From an uncultured Clostridia bacterium (GTDB taxonomy: Bacteria; Bacillota; Clostridia; Christensenellales; UBA1242): DNA of 64,000 nucleotides. The translations under genes were made by a program, and so were the position numbers. Each line of letters starts with the position of its first letter. Within the stretch, counting starts at the first letter, position 1. The notes below the pieces were generated by a model. That model worked only from the letters and a program-made list of their open reading frames with translations, did not search any database and was not told the DNA's origin. Below are positions 52,503-62,000 of the stretch, one piece after another. Location of the stretch: positions 124,001-188,000 of the forward strand of contig CAKVMH010000001.1 of NCBI GenBank assembly GCA_934772045.1, given 5' to 3'.

Positions 52503-52534
52503 AAAAAACCACCAAACAATTTGGTGGTTTTTTT
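52503..52534. terminator. Bidirectional terminator
   Basis: Perfect 14-bp arms around CAA: AAAAAACCACCAAA and TTTGGTGGTTTTTT. Confidence 0.9.
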
Positions 52535-52596
52535 GTTTGCTTGCGGGTAACAATAAACCATATTCGCAAGCAATATAAAGCAATTCTATTTACTTA

Positions 52597-53964
52597 TTAA
52601 TTGTATTCAACTTGTTTTTCCACATATTTCACAAGTTCATCAACACTTATGCGGATTTGTTGCATTGTATCGCGGTCACGCACTGTAACTGTGTTGTTTT
52701 CCAATGTGTCAAAGTCAATTGTAACGCACATAGGGGTGCCAATTTCGTCTTGCCTACGATAACGTTTGCCAATGCTTCCTGCTTCGTCGTAACTTACCAT
52801 GAAATGCTTTGAAAGTTCGCGATAAATTTCTTCTGCCTTTTCGCTCAAATTCTTTTGCAAAGGAAGCACTGCCACTTTATAAGGTGCAAGTGCTGGGTGG
52901 AAGTGCATAACAACACGTGTTTCGCCGTCGTCAAGTTTTTGTTCGTCATACGCTTCACACATAACTGCCAAAGTAAGACGGTCAGCGCCAATTGAATATT
53001 CCACAACATTTGGAATGTATTTTTCATTTGTGTATGGGTCAAGGTATTGCATTGACTTGCCACTAAATTCTTGGTGTCTTGAAAGGTCCCAGTCACCACG
53101 GTGATGTATGCCGTTCAACTCTTCCCAACCAATTGGATAAAGGTATTGAATGTCACATGCAGCCTTTGCGTAGTGCGCAAGTTTGTCGTGGTCGTGGTAA
53201 CGCAAATGGTCAGGGTTAAAACCAAGGCTCAACAAAAAGTCCATTGCCTTTTGTTTGTAGTCGGCATAAAACTTCATGCTATCCTCTGGTTTACAAAACC
53301 ATTGATGTTCCATTTGTTCAAACTCAATTGTGCGGAATGTGAAATTACCAGGCGTAACTTCATTGCGGAAAGCCTTACCAATTTGCGCAATGCCAAATGG
53401 CACTTTTGCACGCATACTGCGTTGCACATTAAGGAAGTTTACAAACTCACCTTGCGCTGTTTCTGGGCGCAAATATATTAAATTTTGGCTGTCGTCCGTA
53501 ACCCCACGTGAAGTTGAAAACATCAAGTTAAAGTTACGAATGTTTGTCCAATCGCATTTGCCACACTTAGGGCAACAAACATGATGTTCAGCAATGTAGG
53601 CTTCCATTTGTTCGTTTGTCATTGTGTCGGCATTAACACTGCCCTTGCTGTGTGCTTCAATGAGCGTGTCTGCACGATGGCGTGTTTTGCATGATTTACA
53701 ATCCATTTTGGGGTCGGAAAAACTTGCAGTGTGCCCACTTGCTTCCCAAACACGGCTGTTCATAAATATGTCGGCATCCACACCAAAACTGTTGTGGCTT
53801 TCTTGCACAAACTTTTTCCACCAAGCACGCTTAATGTTGTTTTTAAGTTCCACGCCAACTGGGCCATAGTCCCAAGTGTTTGCAAGTCCGTCATAAATGT
53901 CACTGCCAGGGAAAATTATACCCCTTGCCTTGCATAAATTTACTATTTTATTAAAATCTCCCAT
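52597..53964 (-). CDS. glyQS: Glycyl-tRNA synthetase (alpha2, class II)
   Basis: 455 residues, usual for the single-chain dimeric enzyme. Motif 1 region GVELKNNIKRAWW, an inserted zinc site (CKSCKTRH ... CCPKCGKCDW), motif 2 FRNEVTPGNFTFRTIEFEQM and motif 3 IGADRLTLAV are all present, and the C-terminal anticodon-binding domain holds VAVLPLQKN. It charges tRNA-Gly. SD GGAGATAAA. No T-box leader is present in the 51-base gap to the giant gene upstream on the same strand, and so it may be transcribed from that gene's promoter or from one inside it. Confidence 0.96.
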   Translation of the reverse strand: MGDFNKIVNLCKARGIIFPGSDIYDGLANTWDYGPVGVELKNNIKRAWWKKFVQESHNSFGVDADIFMNSRVWEASGHTASFSDPKMDCKSCKTRHRADTLIEAHSKGSVNADTMTNEQMEAYIAEHHVCCPKCGKCDWTNIRNFNLMFSTSRGVTDDSQNLIYLRPETAQGEFVNFLNVQRSMRAKVPFGIAQIGKAFRNEVTPGNFTFRTIEFEQMEHQWFCKPEDSMKFYADYKQKAMDFLLSLGFNPDHLRYHDHDKLAHYAKAACDIQYLYPIGWEELNGIHHRGDWDLSRHQEFSGKSMQYLDPYTNEKYIPNVVEYSIGADRLTLAVMCEAYDEQKLDDGETRVVMHFHPALAPYKVAVLPLQKNLSEKAEEIYRELSKHFMVSYDEAGSIGKRYRRQDEIGTPMCVTIDFDTLENNTVTVRDRDTMQQIRISVDELVKYVEKQVEYN

Positions 53965-54015
53965 TTTATCTCCTATTTTAAGTCGCTAAGTCGCTAAAAT
54001 CGACCAAACAATGTT

Positions 54016-57000
54016 TTAAGTTGTAACACCTTCATCTGCATCTTTGTTTGTGTCGTTATTCAATTCAAACACAACATCGTGGTCGTATTTTGAATAATCT
54101 GCGATTTTGTCATAATATTTTGCTTTTAAATTATTGTCAGTGCAATCGTTAAATATGTTGTAATTGTCCCTTACATAAGCCTTTAACTGCTTCAAAATCT
54201 CTGGCAACTTTTCACTGTTTAGGTTTTGGACATCCGCTTTTGTTTTTCGGTTTAAGCCAACTTGATATTTTTTAATTGCTTTTTGTTGTTTGTCTAATTT
54301 TTTAATTGTATCAATCACTTTTGCTAAAAATTCAATCCCAGTTTCGTTAGCCTGCAAATTTGTATTGAATAAAGGATTAGCCATAGTTTTCTCTGCCTTA
54401 TTTTCAAATGCTTTAAGGTCTAGATAACGCTTTAAATTGTTGCATTTTTCCAATATGATTTGAACTTTTGCCTTTGATTCGTCCAATTGAACCTTTTTCT
54501 TGTTAAGTTGTTCAATTTTAAATTGGGCGTAAGTTTGGACTTTTTTCAAATCTTCATCATCGCTTGTTTCAACGGTTTCGATAACAGTGTTTAACATTTC
54601 AATGCGGTCATCAATTATAGAATATTGATCGTCAATATTTGCAATCATGTCTTTATAGCTTTTAATTTCGGCAAGCAGTTTTGTTTTGACGCCATATGTT
54701 TTGCGGTTTGTTACACTGTCCACCATTTCGTTGTAGACAGCTTCATCAACTTTTGTCTTCCCAAGCACAGCGTTAATAATTTGAATTGTATTTTCCGCTT
54801 TATCAATAATAATGCTTTGGTCAGTTACAACCTTTGTTTTTATTTCTTTTGCCTTGTCTTGTTCAGTTTCGGCGTTTTCTAACCTAGTTTTCAGTAAATC
54901 AATGGCTTTTTGCATATTTTCAAGTTTAGCGCGGTCTTCGTCCGAAAGTTCTAATCCGTTTAAACTATCTGCTTTTTCAGTTGCAGATGCAACAAGTTCA
55001 TCAGCACTTTTTGTAATCTCGTTTGAAATTTCAGTTACTTTTTCAACATTTGAAGCAACTTTTTTAGCCTGTGCCTCACTAAGTTTTTGGTTTAACAAAA
55101 CTTCAAGACTTTCAATTTGATTGTTGCAGTTATTTAAACTTTCACTCAACTCATTCAATTGTTGCGTATACTGCTCAATTTCACTAATTATTTCTTCTTT
55201 AGTTTCGGTGTTTTCGCTTATCATTGCATTTGCTTGGTCAATGTTGTTTTTTAAATCTGCCAACCTAAGTTCAATTGTTTCCAACCCATCTTTAATTTGG
55301 TTTACATCTTCTTCAGTTAAATTGTCTGCTTCCAGTTTTTTAGACAAGTCATCAACGCTAATTAATGCTTCGGTTTTTAATTCTTCAGCCTTTGCTAATT
55401 TTTCAGTAAGTGTTGAAAGCATTGTCGTTGAAGTGTTTTCAGTAGTAGCTTCTTTAAATTCTGCGTCAAATTCATCTAAAACGTCATTAACATATTCTTC
55501 AACGTTATAAGGTTCAGTTTCTGAATCTGTTTCTTCGCTATGTCCAACGCTTGAAATTTCTTCATTAGATGTTTCTACGCCCGCCAAAGCCTCTTCAAGC
55601 ATTTTATCAAAATCTTCCATTTCATATGAAACATATTCTTCCACATCATAAGGGAGTTCAAGTTCTGAAACAGTTTCAGTTTCCTCGGTTGTTTCTTCAT
55701 CTTTCGACGTTTCACCAGTTAATTCCGCACCTGTTTCCTCTTCAACTTCAGTGCTAATAGTTTTTGGAGCGTCTAAAATCTCCTCACTTTCTTCACCGCT
55801 TTCCTCTTCAGCACCGCCACCAACTTCTGCCGGAGGGGTTAGTTCATCAGTTCCTTCGCTAGAATAACCGCTTAAAGAATAACCGTCAGAACTGCTAGCA
55901 AATGAATATTCAGTTGAAAGCCCATCAAATTCAACACCAAGTTCATGTGCGGTTTCTTCGCCTGCCTCGTGTTCAACCTCGTGCTCGGTTTCGGTTTCAG
56001 AGCCAGCACCTAATTCAGCCTCGTGTTCAGCCCCTGAAGCATGTTCAGTGGTTATTTCGGCGGTTTCAACCCTTCCTATTTTTGTGCCGTCTGTTGTTTC
56101 AAGTTCGGCCTTTGCGCTTTCGCCTTTAAATAAAATTTTGCCAACTAATGCTGAGCATTTTGGGTCATGCAAAAGTGTGTCTACACTCACAAATTTGCCT
56201 TTATATCTGATGCTACCTAATTCCAAATCAACATTGATTTTATCAAGCATTTTCTGCTCTTCGCTTGTTAAGCTGTCGTAATCTTTAAACTTAGTAAGCA
56301 CAAAGCCCTTAACAAAATTAATATGCTCAAATGTTGTTTCTTTTAATTGAGCATTTCCATCAACACCTGCATAGGTCATGGTGTAGGTTCCCTTAGTCAT
56401 TCGGTCGTATTCATCAGTCAAGACACCTAACTTTGCTTGTAAGTTTGTTTTTTCTGCACCTTTTGCATGTTTAACGCGCTTTTGTAAAGCTTTGATTTGT
56501 TTTTGAGTGTCTTTAACCTTTTCTTCATACTGTTTTGCCAGGAATGCATTTTCAGGTGTAATTGTTGCTTTGCCATTAACCACTGTAAAACTTTCTGTTG
56601 TAGTGCGGTCGGCGAACATTAAATCCACTTGCTTTTCCAACTCACCCATGTTAACCAAAAATGCGTTAACTTGTTCGTCGGACAAACTTACGCGAGTGTG
56701 TGTGCGTTTTGCTTTTTTGTCTTCGTGTTTAGCCTTTGCTTCTTCTTCCTGCCATAATTTTTCAGTTTGGTTAGCAATTAGATACATTTCGTTTACTGGC
56801 TGTAAAATTTCAGCACTGCCAACTTCTTTAATTGGTGCTTTAACGTTGCCAACTATACCTTTTGACGCAACTTGGCGTATCCTATTAACAACGTTCGCAA
56901 TTGGAATTGAAACAAGCGCCCCAACAGCCACGATTGGCACAACCGGAAATGCCAACATTGAAATAAGCCCCAAAGGTGTAATCATAAACTTAAACATGTT

Positions 57001-58734
57001 AATTGACAAATTAACTGCAGATTTATTGTATTTTTTATTAGTCTTTTTGGCGTCAAAAGTTTCTGAGCCCCTGAACTTGCCATTAACCATCGTCATTGTG
57101 GCAGTCTTAAAATTATTGTTAGCACTGTTGGTTGTGCGGAAACAATCTTCCATCTTGTAACGGGCTGAGCGTTCACTAAATTCAACCAAATTGCCGTCAC
57201 CGTCGTAAACATTTGTCAAAACATAGTCGCCAGATTTATAGTCAACCACAAATTTATCTTGTGCTTGCTGGGCAAGTTTCTTTTCATCTTCAGTCAGTGC
57301 ACGGTTATTTACATCATTGCGGATAACTGTTGCTGTGTTGTAATCAACAACTAAACCATTTGAAGTTTGCACAACTGCGCTTTCAATAACTGATTTATTA
57401 ACCCTTATAAGTTTACGTGGTTGTTTTGCGCCATTCAAACTTAAACTGACACTTCTGCCCTCGAAATTAATATTGACGGTTGGGGTGCTGAATTTTGTCT
57501 TATCTAAAACAACAGTGTGAGTGTTTCCTTCAAGGTCAAATTCAAAAAGATATGCAGTGAAATCGGTTGCACTGTCAGACGCGTAATCGTAACAAATTGG
57601 CGACAATGATTTTTCTTCAACAAACCTGCCGTCCTTGGTTAAACGGAAGACCCCGTCAGCCATTATGTCGTTTTTGTCGGTTGTTGGTGTTGCATAGCGC
57701 GTGTTGTTGGCATAAACTTTAATCACTTGTTCTGCGGTTAAAGGTTGCAATTCAATGTATGCGTCTTTAACTTTCAACAACAATTTTTTGCCAACAAAAT
57801 ATAAACAAGAATTTGCAATATCCGCCTCGTTAGGTTGCTGTTTAAACCTTGCAACATTAATTTGACGTGGGTTTGCAATTGACCCTTCGTAAAGGTTGTT
57901 GATGTCAACAAAAATCTTATTGCCTAAACTGTCCACAACATAAATGTGCCCACCTTGGCGTGAAACATCAAGTTCAAACTTGCGATTTTCAGTTATTTTG
58001 CCTAAATTTCTATCGTCTACATAGGTTTGTGTTGTAACAGTGTCAGACAAACTTCTAGCAACTGTTTTAATTGTGTTGTCTTCGTTAAGTTCAAAACTAT
58101 GCAACACATAACTATAATGTCCGCTCGAATCACGTGTGACAGCCACACCCTCTTGCTCAATGACCTTATCATCAAATTTGCTTTGGTCAAGCGTTAAGAT
58201 TTTCCTGCTGTTATAGTATAAGTCGGCACTGCTAAGGTTTGCTAATTCAGTTTCATCTAACTGAGAAAGCAATTTTGATGTGCCATTTTTGAAGACATAA
58301 ACATCTTTGGCGTTGATTAAAACAAAATCCCTATCACCATCAAGTTTAACGAAAAGTTTGGTGTTTTCGCCATAGGTTCGCGCGTCAATTTTTGTTAAGC
58401 CTAACATTTGTTTCATGCCATAAGCGGAAGGGTTATCCGCACTTGTGGAAACAATTGTGGTGGCTATCATTGGTTTTAAAGACACAACACGGCGAATTTC
58501 CTTTCCATCGACATACCAATTTGCAGGCGATGAAATGAACCTGTTTAATGCCAAACTTCTATCTGTGGTTTCCTCCTCGTCCATTAAGACTTTGCTATCA
58601 ACATCTTGTATTTTGGTTAAAGGAACAAATTTACGGCTTCCGTCCACTAATTCAACTTCAATGTAAATATCTTTTAACTCCCTTCCTGTCAAATTATCTT
58701 TTATCGCCAATTCATCAACCAATGCAACCGCCAT
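54016..58734 (-). CDS. Giant paralog 1: repeat-beta / membrane-hairpin / coiled-coil protein
   Basis: 1572 residues from the ATG at 58734 (SD GAGGTG). The frame is open to 58812, but that lies in the -35 box. No known family. Residues 1-440 carry repeated beta units of the form IEVELVDGSRKFVPLTKI, FVKLDGDRDFVLINAKDV, IYVVDSLGNKIFVDINNL. PICYDYA (379-385) and KLIRVNKSV are shared with the next gene. A hydrophobic hairpin (about 580-616) is followed by coiled coil, an acidic linker (about 905-1130, very rich in Glu and Thr) and 400 residues of long helices. There is no signal peptide, so it should be a cytoplasmic scaffold held to the membrane. It may be co-transcribed with glyQS. Confidence 0.85.
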   Translation of the reverse strand: MAVALVDELAIKDNLTGRELKDIYIEVELVDGSRKFVPLTKIQDVDSKVLMDEEETTDRSLALNRFISSPANWYVDGKEIRRVVSLKPMIATTIVSTSADNPSAYGMKQMLGLTKIDARTYGENTKLFVKLDGDRDFVLINAKDVYVFKNGTSKLLSQLDETELANLSSADLYYNSRKILTLDQSKFDDKVIEQEGVAVTRDSSGHYSYVLHSFELNEDNTIKTVARSLSDTVTTQTYVDDRNLGKITENRKFELDVSRQGGHIYVVDSLGNKIFVDINNLYEGSIANPRQINVARFKQQPNEADIANSCLYFVGKKLLLKVKDAYIELQPLTAEQVIKVYANNTRYATPTTDKNDIMADGVFRLTKDGRFVEEKSLSPICYDYASDSATDFTAYLFEFDLEGNTHTVVLDKTKFSTPTVNINFEGRSVSLSLNGAKQPRKLIRVNKSVIESAVVQTSNGLVVDYNTATVIRNDVNNRALTEDEKKLAQQAQDKFVVDYKSGDYVLTNVYDGDGNLVEFSERSARYKMEDCFRTTNSANNNFKTATMTMVNGKFRGSETFDAKKTNKKYNKSAVNLSINMFKFMITPLGLISMLAFPVVPIVAVGALVSIPIANVVNRIRQVASKGIVGNVKAPIKEVGSAEILQPVNEMYLIANQTEKLWQEEEAKAKHEDKKAKRTHTRVSLSDEQVNAFLVNMGELEKQVDLMFADRTTTESFTVVNGKATITPENAFLAKQYEEKVKDTQKQIKALQKRVKHAKGAEKTNLQAKLGVLTDEYDRMTKGTYTMTYAGVDGNAQLKETTFEHINFVKGFVLTKFKDYDSLTSEEQKMLDKINVDLELGSIRYKGKFVSVDTLLHDPKCSALVGKILFKGESAKAELETTDGTKIGRVETAEITTEHASGAEHEAELGAGSETETEHEVEHEAGEETAHELGVEFDGLSTEYSFASSSDGYSLSGYSSEGTDELTPPAEVGGGAEEESGEESEEILDAPKTISTEVEEETGAELTGETSKDEETTEETETVSELELPYDVEEYVSYEMEDFDKMLEEALAGVETSNEEISSVGHSEETDSETEPYNVEEYVNDVLDEFDAEFKEATTENTSTTMLSTLTEKLAKAEELKTEALISVDDLSKKLEADNLTEEDVNQIKDGLETIELRLADLKNNIDQANAMISENTETKEEIISEIEQYTQQLNELSESLNNCNNQIESLEVLLNQKLSEAQAKKVASNVEKVTEISNEITKSADELVASATEKADSLNGLELSDEDRAKLENMQKAIDLLKTRLENAETEQDKAKEIKTKVVTDQSIIIDKAENTIQIINAVLGKTKVDEAVYNEMVDSVTNRKTYGVKTKLLAEIKSYKDMIANIDDQYSIIDDRIEMLNTVIETVETSDDEDLKKVQTYAQFKIEQLNKKKVQLDESKAKVQIILEKCNNLKRYLDLKAFENKAEKTMANPLFNTNLQANETGIEFLAKVIDTIKKLDKQQKAIKKYQVGLNRKTKADVQNLNSEKLPEILKQLKAYVRDNYNIFNDCTDNNLKAKYYDKIADYSKYDHDVVFELNNDTNKDADEGVTT

Positions 58735-58783
58735 AACACCTCTTTTTGCTTGTGAGCAACATGCTCCCAATTTTATGCTTAAA

Positions 58784-58812
58784 ATTATAGCACAACTCAA
58801 ACAAAAAATCAA
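58784..58812 (-). promoter_or_regulatory. Promoter of giant paralog 1
   Basis: Minus strand: TTGATT (58807-58812), 17-base spacer ending TGC, TATAAT (58784-58789). The same elements and spacing stand before paralog 2. Confidence 0.85.
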
Positions 58813-59056
58813 TGCTATTTAAATAACTATTTAAATAATCTTTATTAACCAACCTCTCTTATCGTGTCGCCTTTTGCGGATAGAATCTACAGTTTCATGT
58901 CCCCCTGAAATCAAGATAAGCCTCAGTCTCTTGTTGCTCTGAGATAAATTTAACCCTTAGTTTTATGTCACCTTGAGCGTGTGAGAAGGGTCTTGCACGA
59001 AGTGTTTTTAAAAGTATTATGCAACAATGACGAAATAAGCACCAAAACATAATAAA
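58813..59056. repeat. Half-units of palindromic repeat family 2
   Basis: ATGTCCCCCTGA at 58897 and ATGTCACCTTGAG at 58965-58977, the latter followed by GAGAAGGGTCTTGCACGAAG as in 29291-29330. It fills the gap between the two giant genes; no gene. Confidence 0.55.
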
Positions 59057-59080
59057 AAATACACCTAGAAAGGTGTACTT
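59052..59080 (-). terminator. Terminator of giant paralog 2
   Basis: TACACCT / AGGTGTA around AGAA, followed on the minus strand by TTTTTTATT. It separates the two paralogs into independent transcripts. Confidence 0.82.
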
Positions 59081-59090
59081 TTAAGTTTAT

Positions 59091-62000
59091 TTAATTGAAT
59101 TTAACACGGCTGTCGTAGCGGTTGTAATCTTTTAATTTTTTAAAGCAAACTGCTTTTAAACTATTATTTTTGTTTTGCATGTAAATTGATTGATTAGCAT
59201 AAACAAAATTTTGAAGCTTTGTCAATTTGTTAGGTAATTCACGCTTTAACACATCTAAATGTTGTGTTGCCCACCTGTTTATTTCTGCTAGCTGTTTTGC
59301 AACAATATTAAGGCGTTTAGTTGTGTTTTTAACGCAAATAACTGCCTTTGTTAAGAAGCGCAAATCATCGTCGGTCGGTTGCAAATTAGCGGTAAATTTT
59401 GCACTTGAAAAGATTTTTGTTATGGTCAATTCCGCCTTTACAACATCTACATAAGCTTTAATGTTTTTAAGTTCATTTTTTAAGCTTGACGCTGACTTTT
59501 TAATCAATTCAAGTTCACGCTTTTGCTGATTTAAAATTTTGGTTTTTAGTTTGCTGTAATTTTGCATTTTAATTAATTTACTGTCAGTTTCGCCAACCAA
59601 AACTAAATTTAATTGGTTGAAGTTTTCGGTTGATAAATTAGTTTTTGCAAGCCTGTACTCTATGCTATCAATATATTTATCCAATGCTTTAACACTGCTG
59701 TCTAAATGTTTCTTTGTCAAATACACTTCTTTTGCAAAATAATTAGGACTAGCATTTTGCTTTAATTTAAGTGCATCAACCCTTACAGTTATAACATTTG
59801 CATTGTTGAGCAACAACAATAAAGTTTTGCTTGCCTTTTGAAGGATGTCAATTAAAATGTTTTGCCCTTTCAGGAAATTATTGCGCCATTTTAACATTTT
59901 ATTTGACTTTATAACTTCAACATCGTTTGTAACAATTGAAATGTTTTGTTTAATTTGTTCGCCTGCCGTTTTTATAATCTCAATTTCAGTTGACGACAAC
60001 GCATTGTTACGCAACAGTCCTTTTATAATTTTGTTCATATCCACAATTTCTGCATAAATTTGTGATTGTGTCTTTAACAAGTTTTGCTGGTAATTTTCCA
60101 CCGCTTCAACCACATTTTTGGCTTTTTCAAAAGGAATGTTCTTATAAAGCAATTTTTGTAGTGCAAGCATTTTTTGTATGGTGACATTTTCATTAATTAA
60201 AACTGAATATATTTGCTTTGTTTTGTGGAGTAGATTATCTGCAGTTTTTAGTTTAACATTCATTTGCCACAAATAGAACATGGCAAAATTGCGTGCCTTG
60301 TTTTTATCTTTGACAATTTGATTGTTGAATGGTTCCATAACTTTACGCGCAAAATCAAAATCAGCCGAGGTTAAATCACCATACATCAAAACTGAATAAG
60401 CATTTTCAAACGACACATCTCGTGTGATCGCCTTAGCCTTTTTGCCAAACAAATCAGCCAAAAGGTTTGTTTTGGGTTTTGGTGTGTCAATTGGTTTCAC
60501 ATCAATTTGTTTATCAATTTCGACTTGCTCTACAATAGGTGCATTGGTTGTTTTTATTGTTTCTGGTTTTAAAGTTTCGCTAGCCGGTGCTTCATCAGTT
60601 GAGGTTTCCAACATGCTTTCAAACAATCTTTCAATCTCATTATCTTGCTCAGCTTCATTAGTTTGCTTTGTGTTTGAAGTTGGTTTAGGTCCTGTGTTTT
60701 CCACAATTTGTGCATTTGGTTGCAAGTATTCCTGCTTATTATCATTATGGGTGTCTTGTTGTTCTGTTACAACATTCGGTACACCTTCAATATCGCTAAC
60801 AATGTTTGTGCTTTGCCTTTCCAAATTAGGTTCAGTGTCAAACTGCCAATCATAGTCTTGATCATACACATCAACTCCAACGGTCGTTTGGTTTACATTT
60901 TGCGCATTATGTGGTTGTTCAACAATAAAGTCCATTTGTTGTTCATTTTCAACTGGCTGGACTTGATATTCACCCTGTTGCATATTATCATCATAATCAT
61001 TAACTTGCGCATTTTCAGTATACCCATGTGCCACATCTTCATTGTTTACCAAATTAGAAGTTTCTAATTGTGCATCATTCTGTTCAACTTGCTGATAATT
61101 TTCATTTATATTTTGTTCTGGCACATTTACCGGTTGCTCTGGCAACACCATGCCGTCGCTAGCAGATATGAAGTGGAAATTTTCCACCAACTGGTAGCCC
61201 AAATTCTTTGTATAATCCTTTATGGAATTATACCCTACGCCATTAATTGAAACGAATTCTTCAACTGTGCTATATTTTGCACTTTTGAAACATATTTGTC
61301 CGTTTTTAAAATCAATTTTCAATTTATCAACAAAATTCTTTTGTTCGGCAGTAAGGTAAGTATAAATTTTGTATTTTGCGATGACCAAAACAGCACATAA
61401 TTCAACAAATCCACAAAGGATATCCGCTGTTTTGCTGTCTTTAGCGTAATCGTCATGCATTGAAATAAAGTTTTCCTTAATAACATCGCGCGAAGCAATT
61501 GTTTTGCTAAGTTCTTTTTTAATATCTTCCTTGCCAGCAAAGTCAGCGTCAGTGTATTCACGTTGCAGGTTTGATATTGTCGCCACACATTTTGCGTAAA
61601 TATCTTCAAATTGGCGTGCCAAATATGCATTTTGTGGTGTAATCTTCGCTTCTGCGTCTTGCACATGGAAGTTGCCAACAATTGAAAGGAAACTTAAATT
61701 CAATTGCAATTCATTTCTAATTTCAAACAGTTTTTGCAACAAACTTTCAACTTGATTATTCGTAAGTTCTGCTTGTTTGGTTTGCCTTTCTGTCCTTTTC
61801 GTTTCATTAAATTTTAACAGGTTTTTCTTATATTGCCTTTGCGCAGTTACAAACACCTGTTCCAATTGCGTTAAGGCATGAGCCTTTGCTAAATCACGGT
61901 TAAGCGCATGCGGATTTATCACTTTGCATGTTATGCCAGATTGCGATTGTTTTTCACGCCTTGAATTGTCCATTTTGTTAAATGGAACACTAATTAATGC

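Noticed and set aside
56507..57160. 217-residue frame on the plus strand inside giant paralog 1
   Set aside because: It is antisense to a well-supported gene with domain matches to its paralog, and it has no start signal; a codon shadow.
54016..58812. Longer start for giant paralog 1 at 58812 with a hydrophobic N-terminus
   Set aside because: The extension begins inside the -35 box of a strong promoter and lacks a Shine-Dalgarno; the ATG at 58734 has one.
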